A stretch of 64,000 bases of DNA from Serinus canaria. Its lineage: Eukaryota > Chordata > Aves > Passeriformes > Fringillidae. Below, one piece after another: positions 11,706-23,669 of this stretch. Every line of letters begins with the position of its first letter. Within the stretch, counting starts at the first letter, position 1. The stretch covers positions 186,001 to 250,000 of the forward strand of contig NC_066338.1 in the NCBI RefSeq assembly GCF_022539315.1, written 5' to 3'. Made by a program: the position numbers and the translations under genes. The notes beneath the pieces were generated by a model. The model ran no database searches, had not been told where the DNA came from, and saw only the letters and a program-made list of their open reading frames with translations.

Positions 11706-14342
11706 TCATTGGGAGGAATTATTTGGATTCAAAATACTAGACTAGTATTTGATTTCCTCCAGCACAGTTCTTTGGGCATGAACTTTGATATCTATAGAAC
11801 CTTTCTCAGGGATCCATCTTGGTCACGTGCATCACGTTTTAGAAGAGAAGAGGCATTGCTGAATGGCTTCAGTGAAACAAAAAATTTTAAATGCACTCTG
11901 AATGGAATTGAGATCCAAAGGAGCCAGTATTGGCTCCAAGAAAGCCTGAGATATTGTCTGTGATGAGATCCCTTCTGAGAGGTTCATTTAAGGTACCAAA
12001 TACTCCATTGAAATACTGGCAGATTGGTCAGAGGGGAAAAGCAATGTTTTTGAATGGTCATTTGGGAAGACAGGGCTTTCAGCGAATTTAGTACTTGCTG
12101 CTAGGTTGCCTACATTCCAGAAAAGAGTATTAAATACTGAAATTCGACCCATGGTAGATGAAGTCTTTGTGACTGTGAAAGTCCACTGCATGGCAATCTC
12201 AGAAAGGAACCCATCAAAGCCCCTCAAATGGCAACACACAAGTTGTGAGTTGGCAATGCATGCCACTTTTTAGCAAACCACAGCAAAATGCTGATTGCAA
12301 AACGAGGCCATTAAGTCACATCCGGTATGAAGCGGTAGGAAAGAGGAAAGCAGCTGAGAGCGTCAACACCGCTAGGTAGTCTCAGCATTCTTATTGACAT
12401 TAGCAGAAATGTGAAATGAGTCTATCAAAATTAAAAAGGAGGCAAAAGAAAAGGGAGCAATGACTCCTCTGGCATAGTGTTTCCTAAGAGGGATCTTCCA
12501 AATGTAAAGATTGTATCATCCCTTAAACTGAAGGAAGGTATTAAAACGGCAGTAAGGAAGTGGCATCAAATGCTAGAAAGACTCTGGGCAGTGTACTTCT
12601 AGACAGAAATGCCACTGATGGAAAACCGACTAAACTGGCACCAATGCAGCAGCATTGTACTAAAGCCCAGAAATGTCCACCACTTCACTCTCTGCCGTTC
12701 CTTTAATATGCACACAGCAGCTCTGCAACATTCCTACTCATCATCTCCTTGGCAAACTGGGCGTGAGGGTCCGTAGTGACGCAGAGTCCCCAGGCAGGTG
12801 CAAAGGAGAGCCGCTTTCTTGCAAAAGCCAGGCTCTTGAAGCAGTCAGGCCTTTATCAGTTGCATAGCTTTAAGCCACAACAAACATAATTCAACCAAGC
12901 GCCATACACCACGCTGTGAACACGCGATGGTTCTAGAACTTGTTGATCTACCTCTGATTCAGCTGCCTCACTTTCCCATAGTCCTTTTCTACTTAGCCAA
13001 AGTAACGGGCCTCAGCCATGGTTTTACAAGGCCTTCCTTTTGGAAGGTTCTACCTATATGCAACAGCAAACCACTAGTTTCTTCAGCGCCAAGAGTTTAG
13101 GCAGACGATTTGCATCTGCCCTTCCGGTGAAACATAATGGGGAGAGAAAATCCTGTCGGAGATGTTCAGTCATTCCACTTTCTAGACAGGCCAAATCCAA
13201 AGAAAAGCAAGCTATAGGACTGTGTACTTGCTCTTACGAAACACCTTCTGCCATCTGACAATGAACTAGCAGAAAATCAGCAAAAATGAGACTTGAGGCA
13301 AACGACCTTTTGAAGGGAATAATGAGGTGAGAAATAAAGACAACACGTTTCCAGGCTGTCGAGATACTTTGAAGTACAGCAAAGAATTGGAGAGCAGAGG
13401 CTGAACTCATGGGGAAGGATTTAAAGCATCCCAAGAAAAACATGACCAAAGACTAAAAGAATCCCAAGAAAAATAGGGGCAACTGACCTGGTTAAGCCTT
13501 CAGGAAATCAGTGGCCGCTGATTTAGATAGGCCATTCAAGTTCATTTACTGGTGCACCTTCCACTCCTTTTTCACCTGTCAGCATCACAGGGTGAATTGT
13601 GATCTTGGAATCAAGATTATTTGGGATTCTGTTCTTAGCTTTAGGAGAGAAGTACAGCAGCTGAAGTACCTAATACTGATGCGATACCCAGGAACACAGA
13701 GTTGACACATTTCATTGAAGTCCAATCACAACTAGCAATACTAAGAGGATAGGATTGGCCTCTTTTCATGACGCTCTTCTTGTTATGCAGCCTGCTCTGA
13801 TTCTGGTGAAACTTTTTCATTAGCTTCTCTCTAAAAAGGAGAAAAAACAATTAAATGTCCCTCCCTGATGATGCAGTTTTACTATTCGGTTTGCCGAGCC
13901 TAAAAGTGGAATTGAAACTAGCAGGAATTACTGTGTCTTAAGCCTCCGGTCCATTAAGACAATCTCAGGTTGATAAAAGCCTACATGCTATTGGCTAAAT
14001 ACTCTGTTTCCCCAAGAGCGGTTGCATGCAATTTAATCCAACTTTCTGTAACAAACCCCAGTAATACAAAAGCGTCACAAATAGCAGGAAGAATGATTTG
14101 ACCATTTAAGGAAGCAACCTTCTCACCTCCTTTTGGCGTGAGCATAATCTGCTAGCTGAAGTAACAAACTTGAGGACAGAAATCTCCCTGCTCCTGAGAA
14201 ATTGCTGACAAGGGAACCACCGAAGCTCTGTGACTTTCCCCTTTGCATTCATTGGTCAAGCCTAGTAGCCTAAAATTTATGGGCTCAATCAAAGACAAAT
14301 GCTAATCTAATCATAGGTCTATGAAAGGGCCAAAACTATTTG
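11706..14342. other. Apparently single-copy DNA without recognised genes
   Basis: No convincing exon, LTR or LINE. Open frames are at most about 97 codons and scattered. I found no second copy in the window, in contrast to the flanking blocks. Confidence 0.5.
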
Positions 14343-14348
14343 GAATTC

Positions 14349-14734
14349 TGTCACCTACATGTTTTATGAAAAATCCTTTCCTTAGGATTTTTCCCCTCCT
14401 GAGAAGCTGAGAGGCCTCAGGAACAAACTCTAAACAATTCTTATCTGCTGCTGTGGAATGCAACAGGGGGAATGTGTGATTGGTCTCATCTGGCTGTTTC
14501 CAATTAAGGGCCAATCACAGTTCACCTGCCCAGACTGTCTCGGTCAGAGACAAGCCTTTGTTATTCATTCCTATTCTATTCTTAGCTTAGCCTTCTGATG
14601 AAATCCTTTCCTCTATTCTTTTAGTATAGTTTTAATATATTATCTATCATAAAATAATAAATCAGGCTTCTGATACATGGAGTCAACTTTCTCGTTTCTT
14701 CCCTCATCCTGGGACCCTTGTGGACAATACCACA
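14349..14734 (+). mobile_element. Solo LTR, same class II family, plus strand, with target-site duplication
   Basis: The block begins TGTCACCTACATG and ends AATACCACA, and is flanked by a perfect 6-bp repeat GAATTC (14343-14348 and 14735-14740). AATAAA lies at 14656-14661. It belongs to the same family as the LTR at 4713-5088 but stands in the opposite orientation. Its last 20 bases differ from the other copies, which end in a form of GAGGTAACA. Confidence 0.88.
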
Positions 14735-14740
14735 GAATTC

Positions 14741-15164
14741 CTCTTAGACGACGGAAATGGAAGTAGAGCTACCAATCTATTTCCTTACAACATATCCCTA
14801 AAACTCATTCCCTTCTATTCATAACTAATGTATAGCCACCAGTACAATCAGGAGAAGACAAAACTGACTAATGTCAGCAAGGGAAGGATTTGAAAGAACT
14901 ATTGCCAAGAATCATCCTATAGACAGTAACTCTAGCATTAAGATCAGAGCCCTTTTAGTAAGTATCAGTTATGGGAAATTCAGGACTCCTGCACAATGGA
15001 CCAAGAGGATTAAGCAGCAGCCGTTTATGGTTTACATGATGCACTTATACATTCTGATTCTCTGCACATGCTAGTCACACAATTCTTATTGGTGCCTTTG
15101 TCTTGTCCATGCATTCTGCGTGCACCTCTCAGAAGATGTGTTTCCTTACAGTCCAGGTACTTTG
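14741..15164. other. Spacer downstream of the env relic, possibly old proviral 3' region
   Basis: No gene recognised. On the minus strand this lies beyond the env relic and its G-rich tract, where a 3' LTR would be expected; TGTAAGGAAACAC on the minus strand near 15150 could be an LTR start, but I cannot define an LTR. Confidence 0.3.
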
Positions 15165-15180
15165 CCCCCCCGCCCCCCCC
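15165..15180 (-). other. G-rich tract, candidate polypurine tract of the env-bearing provirus
   Basis: Sixteen bases consist of two runs of C split by a single G; on the minus strand this is a G-run. It lies about 200 bases downstream of the env relic stop on that strand, the usual place of a polypurine tract. The tract can in principle form a G-quadruplex. Confidence 0.4.
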
Positions 15181-15377
15181 ATTCTGGAGTTTTTGTGGTC
15201 TTGGAATTTGGTTTCTCAGCTTCTCCTCTCTTGTTTTAGCACGGCTTAAGTCTTGATGAATTCCAGAGGGCCCTGAAAAAATTCTGAGAAGAACTGTTCC
15301 AAGCTGGATGGCAGGTGCACCCTGTAGTCTAAGCGGTTCAGATACATTGCCACAATTCCCCCTTCTTCTTGCACCAG

Positions 15378-15898
15378 CTAGACCCTTTCCACCGTATTTT
15401 CTACCAAGAGGCACATCAGTTTCACTATGCATGGAATAGCACAAAGCAATGAAATAATGACTACTGGTAAAAAAAAAGCTCTATTTACGAGATCTTTAAA
15501 CCATCCAGTTCTTTCCCATCCCTCAAACCATTCATGCAAACCCCACTCCTTCCCAGTCAATTTCTTCATGCTATCTTGTAGTTGTGTGGGTTTCTTATGA
15601 ATGGCTGCAGAGTGGTCAAAAAGATTCATGCAACACATTCCTTCAAATTGCTTACACTCGTGCCCATGTGCTACTAACAATAAATCTATTACAGCACTTA
15701 TTTGCAGTGTGCTATGTCTAATAGTAACTACGCCACTGAGCACCGGATTTAAAAGAAAAGATATAACGTTTAGTTGTTTGAACATCCAGCATCCCAAATG
15801 ATTAAAAGCAGCCAAACCTTGATAAGCAGCGACACCTGCGTAAGGAATGACACAGTTATTCCTGCTGGAATGAGCAAAAGTCTACATAAAGAAAGCAA
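15378..15898 (-). pseudogene. Truncated env relic (transmembrane subunit) of a gamma-type endogenous retrovirus
   Basis: The minus-strand frame of 145 codons (15378-15815) has the hallmark CX6CC motif, CKQFEGMCC, at about 15630-15656, which in gamma-type Env proteins marks the disulfide-bonded transmembrane subunit. A hydrophobic span FFLPVVIISLLCAIPC downstream fits the membrane anchor, and a short cytoplasmic tail follows before the stop. Upstream coding-like sequence continues to about 15898, where the satellite fragment starts, so the surface subunit is gone. The relic cannot make a complete envelope protein. The 15025-15444 frame that overlaps it is a by-product. Confidence 0.75.
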
Positions 15899-16615
15899 TC
15901 GTGTCTAAAGCTTGTGCTTGTTGTTTTGGTATTCCGGGAAACGGCAAAGCGGCTTCCACGTGCAAAGAACATTGTGAAGGTCACAGAGCTCACCAGAGTG
16001 CGGCTGATGCTGAAAGACGCCGGGAACGGGCACCTACTTTCGGAGAGCTGCGTATGCCCGTCTTCTGCGGCTCTTGCAGCCTACATCTTAGCCAAAAGCT
16101 TTTCCACGCTTTCTCTCCGGAAGAAGCTATGCCAGCACAACAAGCGTCCCTCAATGTTTTTCATGAAGTTAGTTGAGTTCTTACCAGCTATGAACAAAAA
16201 GAAAAAGATATGCCACGGAGTGCTTCAAATAGCTTAGAACAATGCAAAACAAAGTTGTCCAAGAACTTTTTCCTTTCCTATGTTAAAGTAAGCTTAAACT
16301 TCTGGAAAGTGGTTAGTTCCTGTCCTGTCTCAGTTTGAGAGCTGCGCACTCAATCCTGGTGCTGTGCATCTTCGTTCTTCGTGTCTCAGAATCTGCCTAG
16401 CTCTCCGTCTCCCGCAGGTGAAGAAGCGGCTTTTTAACACACAGAGCATTGTGCCAGTTGCGGTGCGCTCCAGTCCGCGGCTTCTGCCGAAAGACGCCAG
16501 GGACTTCAACCTACCTTGGGAGAGCTGCGTATGCCTCTCTTCTGCATCTCTTGCCACCTACATTTTAGTGAAAAGCTTTTCCATGCTTTCTCTCAAGAAA
16601 AAACTGTGCCAGCAC
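15899..16615 (+). repeat. Isolated, divergent fragment of the ~483-bp satellite (about 1.5 units)
   Basis: The first part aligns to the middle and end of the unit (for example GAAAGACGCCGGGAACGGG at 16013 and the TTGAGTTCTTACCAGCT-like segment at 16175), followed by a second unit starting at the CTCAG-like landmark near 16333. It differs from the array units far more than they differ from one another and has lost many CpGs. It stands about 10 kb from array 1 and abuts the env relic. It may be an old outlier, or close to the ancestral single-copy state. Confidence 0.8.
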
Positions 16616-17115
16616 AGCAAACTGCCCCTAATTTTGGCCTCATATTTTGCCTTTGCAGTGTATTCCAGAAGTACTCCTCTTTCTTAAGCTGCTACTTGTT
16701 TTCAAATCGCCACTCTCCATGTCCCCTTCTACCCCATGCGAATAAACCCAGGCACATTACCTTGTAGGTTATAAATTCAAGTAATAGGAGAATCCAAGAA
16801 CAATACTCCTTGACTTTGAGAAGCAAAGCCTACTGAATAGAAAAAAGATAATCCCTTCTTTGAGGCCCAATATCACACATTTGTGTGCATGGGGGGAGGT
16901 GTATCTGTGTGTGTGAATGGGAAGTGTACTCACCCACAAACCAGAGGCAATAATTTGTAACTAACATATCGTAAGGTTGGATGCATATAATTTCCTGCAT
17001 TTTATTGATCTTTTTTTTTTTTAAAGGTTCATTTCTTTTTACAGATTGTCTAGTCAGTTGAAAAATTCTTCTGTGTTTGTTTGCGAATAGAGATCTCCAA
17101 AAAGCTTACTGGGTG
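16616..17115. other. Unrecognised spacer
   Basis: No gene or repeat was recognised. It holds a T run near 17010-17025 and ends at the start of the tandem duplication. Confidence 0.45.
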
Positions 17116-17499
17116 AGGAGAATCCTTTGGACTAGATGATGACTATTTAGAAGATGATATTTTCATCTGCATCAATCCATTTCCTTGTTTTGGAAATAGT
17201 TCTGGTTTTCAAAGTTGTAATTTTCAAGATGTATTTTTTGAAGGTGAAAAAATTGAGATCATAATTGGTATCACAGAAATACAAAAAAAAAAAATCTCCT
17301 AAAATCATCCGTTGCATCATTTCAATGTTGTCTTTTTAAATTTTCAATAGCTAACTCTAAATCTCATGTTAATATCCTTTTTAAATGTTCTGTCTTGACA
17401 CAATTTTTTCTTGATCCATTCCTAAGCTTCAAAATGATATTCAGGTAAGAGTAAATTACTGAAACTACTTCACATTTTACAAACTGACATCACAGTGGA

Positions 17500-17612
17500 C
17501 GGAGAGCAAGAGAGAGGGAAGAAGGGAAGGGAAGGGAGGAAGGAAAGAAAGAAAGAAAAAGAGAAAGAGAGAAAGAAAGAGAGAGAGAAAGAAAGAAAGA
17601 GAGAAAGAAAGG
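17500..17612 (+). repeat. Polypurine GA/GAAA microsatellite, copy A
   Basis: About 110 bases consist almost only of A and G, in GAAA, GGAA and GAGA runs. It recurs at nearly the same length in copy B. Confidence 0.95.
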
Positions 17613-17818
17613 AAATTCCCAAATATCAGAGACTTTAAAAATTATAAAATATTTGTGTGGATTATATTTAAGTGCCGAGACTGTTCCTGCAATTGATAAT
17701 GTTAAAAGGAACTTCTATGTGAGACCAATGCAGTTGAACTGGATGGCAGTTTCTCAGAACGAATAGTCTGTTTTCTTATCTTCAGCTAGTTACTGCTCCT
17801 GCACAGAATGAATATTAC

Positions 17819-18240
17819 CACAGAATAATAGAATGGTTTGGATTGGAAGGGACCTTAAAGTTCACCTAAATTCAGCCCCCATGTCACTGGCAGGGACACC
17901 TTCCGCTAGACGGCCTCCGCTAGACGGCCTTAAGCTCAATGACCCATTCAAGCTGGCCTTGAACACTTCCAGGAATGAGTCACCCACAACATGTTCCAGC
18001 GTCTCACCACCCTCCCGGCAAAGAATTTCTTCCCAATATCCAAAGGAAACATATACTCTTCAGATTTTAAAGCCATCAACACTCTTCCTATTGCTCCATG
18101 CCCTTGTGTAACGCATCTGCCTGCTTCTGCTAGGCTGCCTTCAGATACTGGAGGACTACTCTAACATTTGCTCAGAGTCTGCTCTTCTCCAGGCTGAGAA
18201 GATGCTTGCAGGACTCTGGCTTGATGACAGACTCCCTGAG
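17819..18240 (-). mobile_element. CR1 LINE 3' end, copy A
   Basis: The plus strand begins AATAGAATGGTTTGGATTGG and continues through the ACCTTAAAGTTCACC and TGGCCTTGAACACTTCCAGG motifs, the reverse complement of the 3' end of avian CR1. The element is therefore on the minus strand and strongly 5'-truncated, the usual state of CR1 copies. The outer border near 18240 is approximate. Confidence 0.85.
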
Positions 18241-19255
18241 CTACACTAGGGGCTCAGACCATTCTTCTTCTTGGAATTGTTGAAGGATGCACAAGCACTG
18301 CTGATTGTGCTTCACTGTGGTACAGGTAATAAATAGTTGTTTGTTTGAACAAAGACACACTTGAAATGAAAAGAGCCAAATTTTAAAGCAAAATTAATTG
18401 GAGAAAGGTTTCTACACTTGTGGCCTGTTACCCCAACCCATCTATTGGTTGTAAATGACCTTCCTTGCTGATGTTATGATGCATGAACCAAAGCCAAGTG
18501 ATGTCTACTACTTAAGACAGATGTTCTACCTGCTTACTAGAATATGTTCTTACCGTTTTAAAGCAATCCCCCGAACATTAAGAACAAGAGATTACATCAT
18601 GAAGTAATGAAGTGCTTTGGTTGAAAGTAAAATGCATTTGAAGGAAATGGGTTTGGGGACGAGCACAGCAAGAGCTCAGAAATAGAGTGCCAGCTTAGTT
18701 CTCTGCTTCAGAGAGAAGTGAAGCAATTCAGGAATGTCTTTCCATGAAAATAGTTTACAGATCTTTCTGCACAACGGTTAACAAGCAGCATCAGAAATGA
18801 GTGCAAATAATAGACTAGTCGCAACAAGGTTGTCATCCATGAGTGGTAGGGCAACTCCGACTCATAGCAGTGGTTTTGCTGGGAGGAGAATCCTTTTGAC
18901 TAGATAATGACTAGTTAGAATAGGATCTTTTCATCTGCATCAATCCATTTCTTTGTTTTGGAAGTTTTCAAAGTAGCAATTTTCAAGATGTATTTTTCAA
19001 AGGTGAAAAAATTGAGATCATAACTGGTATCATAGAAATACAAAAAAAAATCTCTTAAAATCATCCGTTGCATCATTTCAATGTTGTCTTTTTGAATTTT
19101 CAGTAGCTAACTCTAAATCTCATGGTAATATCCTTTTTAAATACTCTGTCTTCACACAATTTTCTTCTTGATTAATTTCTAAGCTTCAAAATGATATTCA
19201 GGTAAGAGTAAATTACTGAAACTACTTCACATTTTACAAATTGACATCACAGTGG

Positions 19256-19370
19256 ACGGAGAGCAAGAGAGAGGGAAGAAGGGAAGGGAAGGGAGGAAGG
19301 AAAGAAAGAAAGAAAAAGAGAAAGAGAGAAAGAAAGAGAGAGAGAAAGAAAGAAAGAGAGAAAGAAATGA
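19256..19370 (+). repeat. Polypurine GA/GAAA microsatellite, copy B
   Basis: Counterpart of the tract at 17500-17612, with almost the same internal pattern, so it was copied by duplication rather than grown independently. Confidence 0.95.
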
Positions 19371-19573
19371 AATTCCCAAATATCAGAAACCTAAAAAAAT
19401 ATAAAATATTTGTGTGGATGATATTTGAGTGCCGAGACTGTTCCTACATATAATAATGCTAAAAGGAACTTCTCTGTGAGACCAAACCAGTTAAACTGGA
19501 TTGCAGTTTCTCAGAATCAATAGTCTGTTTTTCTGTCTTCAGCTGGTTACTGCTACTGCACAGAATGAATATA

Positions 19574-19990
19574 CCACAGAATAATAGAATGGTTTGGATT
19601 GGAAGGGACCTGAAAGTTCACCTAAATTCACCCCCCATGTCACTGGCAGAGAAACCTTCCACTAGACGGCCTTTAGCTCAAAGACCCATTCAAGCTGGCC
19701 TTGAACACTCCCAGGAATGGGTCACCCACAACATGTTCCAGTGTCTCACCACCCTCCTGGCAAGGAATTTCTTCCCAATACCCAAAAGAAACATATACTC
19801 TTCAGGTTTTAAAGCCATTAACACTTTTCCTATTGCTCCATGCCCTTGTGTAGCTCATCTGCCTCCTTCTGCTAGGCTGCCTTCAGATACTGGAGGACTG
19901 CTCTAACATTTGCTCAGAGTCTGCTCTTCTCCACGCTAAGATGCCTGGAGGACTCTGGCTTGATGACAAACACCCTGAGCTACACTGGGG
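19574..19990 (-). mobile_element. CR1 LINE 3' end, copy B
   Basis: Counterpart of the CR1 end at 17819-18240, carried along by the tandem duplication. It lacks the local CGCTAGACGGC duplication present in copy A. Confidence 0.85.
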
Positions 19991-20621
19991 GCTCAGACCA
20001 TTCTTCTTCTTGGAATTGTTGAAGGATGCACAAGCACTGCTGATTGTGCTTCATTGTGGTCCAGGTAATAAATAGTTGATTGTTTTAACAAAGACACACT
20101 TGAAATGAAAAGAGCCAAATTTTAAAGCAAAATTAATTGGAGAAAGATTCCTAAACCTGTGGCCTGTTACCCCAACCCATCTATTGATTGGAAATGACCT
20201 TCCTTGCTGATGTTATGATGCATGAACCAAAGCCAAGTGATGTCTACTACTCAAGACAGATGTTCTATCTGCTTACTAGAATATGTTCTTACAGTTTTAA
20301 AGCAATCTCCCAAACATTAGGAACAAGAGATTACATCATGAAGTAATGAAGTGCTTTGGTTGAAAGTAAAATGCATTTCAAGGAAATGGGTTTGGGGGCA
20401 AGCACAGCAAGAGCTCAGAAATAGAGTGCCAGCTTAGTTCTCTGCTTCAGAGATAAGTGAAGCAATTCAGGAATGTCTTTCCGTGAAAATAGTTTACAGA
20501 TCTTTCTTCACAACGGTAAACAACCAGCCTCAGAAATGTGTGCAAATAATAGACTAGTCACGACAAGGTTGTCATCCATGAGTGGTAGGGCAACTCAGAC
20601 TCATAGCAGTGGTTTTGCTGT

Positions 20622-21884
20622 TGTGCCTCTTACAATAGACAGAAAAGAATGAGGAAACCTAATTTTTTTCTATCTAGTTTGTTTCAGTATTGGTTCAAAG
20701 ACTATTTTCCTGCCCTCAGGACACAGCAAAAACTGTCAACAACTGAAATGCTTCAGAACTGGAAATGATCTGAATCACAAATATTTCTCTTCAAATAAAA
20801 TTTAAAACATAAGTCATAACTGTAAAACAGAGCTATTTAAAGACGAATGCTCTATACATACTAAAACATTCCCAGAGATAACTGTTGTGTCCTAAGTCTG
20901 CTTAAAAGTCTAGAGTTCCTAGTAAAAAACTTATATGCAGCTGAAGTAGCTACATGATATTCTCTTTCCAGCTTCATTATACTCTTCACTCTCACCACCT
21001 CTACCAGCTGATTTCCATAAGTTCTTAGAAAACAGTAATTTAACTTTTTTCGTTTAAAAAAAAAATGAGAGTGACAAGAGTTTTTTGCACTCCCTGTTTT
21101 CTGAGAAGCCTGACCATCAAGCCTTAGGAACTTGATCATGAGTTTTATTTCATCTCCAACTAAATTTGAAGGGAATGGCAGAGAGAATGGGAACCTCAAG
21201 CAAAACAATTTCGGCTTCTAATTCTTGTATTGTCCTACTTTTGACAAGAACTGGAAAGAGGATAGATTAGAGTTAGCAGCTATTTAACATTTGCACATAC
21301 TCTTCTGCTAGAGAAGAGGTCAAGGATGGTTTTCTGGCCCTCCCTCAACAAGTTGCAGCTTCCTTCAAGGCACTTGAACCTGCTGTGGCATGGAGCCCTG
21401 CACCAGCTGCAGTGTAGGTGTGTGTTCCTCCATGGTTCTCTAGGGACTGCTGGGAGACAACCTGCTTCACTAGGATGGCTCCAGGGACTGCGGGGGATTC
21501 TTTGCTCTGTCAACTGGAACTCCTCCTCCTCCTTCTTGTCTTACTTTAGTATCACGGAGCTGCTTCCAATCCTCTTTTTTGCCCCTTACATTCTTCATTA
21601 CAGTTTTGGAATATACTCCACAGTCATTTGATCTCAGTCAGTTTTTTATCTCTTTCCCCTGAGACAACTTTTAAAGGACTACCTGACCCCTAAAAATCAT
21701 AATTTCTCTGGTTTCTCAAATCTTTTTGAGAAAGTTGTTTTGTTTTAGTTTTTCTATATTACATCATTCCTAATGTCTTCAGACATACTACAAGTGGAAG
21801 TTAAAAAAATATCTTATCCTAAAGAGACTGCTAAAGATAATGAACTGCCAGTCTTGGTATTTGTATGTTTCTAAATCCTTTGAA
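20622..21884. other. Mostly unrecognised; LTR-like avian repeat near 21300-21600
   Basis: A 115-codon minus-strand frame (20861-21208) has no recognised domain and is probably chance. The stretch 21300-21600, with CTGCTGGGAGACAACCTGC and CTCCTCCTCCTTCTTGTC motifs, resembles part of a common avian LTR-like repeat, by memory only. The rest is unremarkable. Confidence 0.4.
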
Positions 21885-23246
21885 TTTCAAGACTGCCTTC
21901 CTGAATCCTCAGTTTAATTAGAAAACGTGTTTCTAAAGGAGACCCAGTTCAATTGCTTCTGCAAATTCACCTTCATTTCATAGGATTGTACTTCAAGAAA
22001 TCTTGTTTCATTCAAACACGAAAAGTATAGATTTGACATCATATGTGACCCTTTCAACTGTCGGAACTCTATTTCATTGCCTGAGTTTCACAGTTGCCTC
22101 AAAGAAGATTCCTTTCAATTCGCATAGCATGTTATCTGAAGATCTGTCTGCTTTCTTCACTTGCTTTATTGTGAAAGGCAAGGGAAATGCATTCTGAATG
22201 TTATTTTTTGTAGTGTACTTTTACCTCGCAGTGTGCTTATATTGCCTAGAACCAATTTCAGCTGGAAAGAACATATTGTCACAATCCACACATACGAACA
22301 GAGCTGGTGATGTTTTCTTAACTGATCTCGGAGTGCAAAAGACAAGATAGAAAGGGGATTGCAGTATCACTCAAAACAAATGCACCTTTCTAGAATGACC
22401 ACAGCAAATGCCTTAAAGGAATTAGGGAGAGGAAAAGAATAGAAAAGAGGGGGAGAAAGAGAGAGGGAGTATAGCCACCAAATGGAGAGAGACAAAGTCC
22501 TCGCAGCCCAGCCGAAGGAGTTCTCCTAGGGGAGATCTCTAAGTCCTGGTGAAATCAAGGTTCTAATATAGTCAATTGCTGAGGGGAGAAACAGATCTAG
22601 AAATGGCTGAGGGGCAGCAGATACAACAAAGAGCAAGTCTATTGAAATTGCTCAGTGGGACAAAGGTATTGAGGATGGGTACAGACAGTCCATGTTCTCA
22701 GCAGGATAAGTCAATATCAATATCAGCAGTGAGTGGGAGCCATTGTTTCAGGACTGGTTTCTATGAGAAACCAGTCTAGGTCCAGTGTACACATCTGCAG
22801 GCAACACTTAGCAGGCATCCTGCTTCAGTCAGGCCAGCACCCCTGGATCAGAATTACGGGGCTCTCAGCCTCAGTCCTTGGAAGTGGGGCTTAGATCTCC
22901 ATCCCTCACGGTGGTAGTGGAGCAGATGAAGGATTTTCCATGGGGCAGCTACCGTAGTTGCCCCAGCAAGTTCATCTGGACAAGAGGTGGGAAAATTCCT
23001 GGGCTGCTGTGGCCAAGCAGGTGCAAGCATATAGGGCGTGTTGCCCCTTGGCAGGCCCTGATAGAACAGTCACTGTAGACACAGCTGTGAACAATCACTT
23101 GCCAGGCCAGAATTCTGCTCAGGGGCCTCAGGATTTTGGCATTCCTCCACCAGTGGCCTGCCAGCATTCCGATCAGGGTCCTCAGGGTCCCGATGTCCAT
23201 CCTGGGGACGGTTGTGAGGCAAATGCGGGGAACTTCAGACTGTCTT
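21885..23246 (-). repeat. Right arm of the inverted duplication (partner 5720-7100)
   Basis: Reverse-complement match to 5720-7100, with its inner end near the ATTTCAAGACTGCC motif and its outer end at the CTGTCTTTCAC motif near 23240. The arms are separated by about 14.8 kb. Open frames (22576-22779, 22958-23416) differ in length from those in the partner. Confidence 0.8.
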
Positions 23247-23669
23247 TCACGTCACCTGGTGACTCACCACAGCCTTCCAAGGGTCTTCATTGGCAGGATT
23301 CTGTAGTATCGTTGCAAAGTCTTCAGGATTTGTCGTTTGTTGGTAGCATATCCCAGAAAGCAGAGTTAGTAGGTCAGAGAGAGAGAGAGAGAGAAAGGAA
23401 GGAAAAGAAAAGATAGGAAAAGGGACTAGGGAGGGGATGGAAACAAGAAACAATTATAATTAGGAGGAATTTAAAGAATAATATTTTTTTAAAAATTTTC
23501 AAATTATCAAAACTAATCACAAATAATCAAAGGCAATAAAGCAATAAACAAATCAACAAATGTTATTTTTAAAAAATTGTTTTTCAAAACAAATCACCAT
23601 AATTCAAGAGAAATTTTCATATAATCACAAAAGAAAATTGAAGATTATTTCAAAACACATAGTCTAATT
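23247..23669. repeat. GA microsatellite and A/T-rich segment downstream of the env relic
   Basis: A (GA)n-type run at about 23369-23400 is followed by an A-rich stretch to about 23660. On the minus strand this lies just after the env relic, where a polypurine tract and 3' LTR would be expected, but I cannot define LTR ends. Confidence 0.5.

Larger units (their letters stand above)
17116..18882 (+). repeat. Direct tandem duplication, copy A (1.77 kb)
   Basis: Copy A and copy B (18883-20621) start with the same GAGGAGAATCC motif and end with the same TGGTTTTGCTG motif. Between them lie the same features in the same order: an AT-rich segment, a polypurine microsatellite, a CR1 end and about 600 bases of further sequence. 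Differences are scattered substitutions and short indels, with one local duplication of a CCGCTAGACGGCCT-like segment in copy A near 17910. Confidence 0.92.
18883..20621 (+). repeat. Direct tandem duplication, copy B
   Basis: Second copy of 17116-18882, collinear, with its own microsatellite and CR1 end. Unique sequence resumes after the TGGTTTTGCTG motif. Confidence 0.92.

Noticed and set aside
15025..15444. 139-codon minus-strand frame
   Set aside because: It overlaps the end of the env relic in another frame, includes the G-rich tract as a glycine run and shows no domain.
19241..19453. Lys/Arg/Glu-rich frame over the polypurine tract
   Set aside because: It is the direct translation of a GA/GAAA microsatellite.
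20861..21208. 115-codon minus-strand frame
   Set aside because: No recognised domain, no second copy and no splice or start context; consistent with a chance frame.
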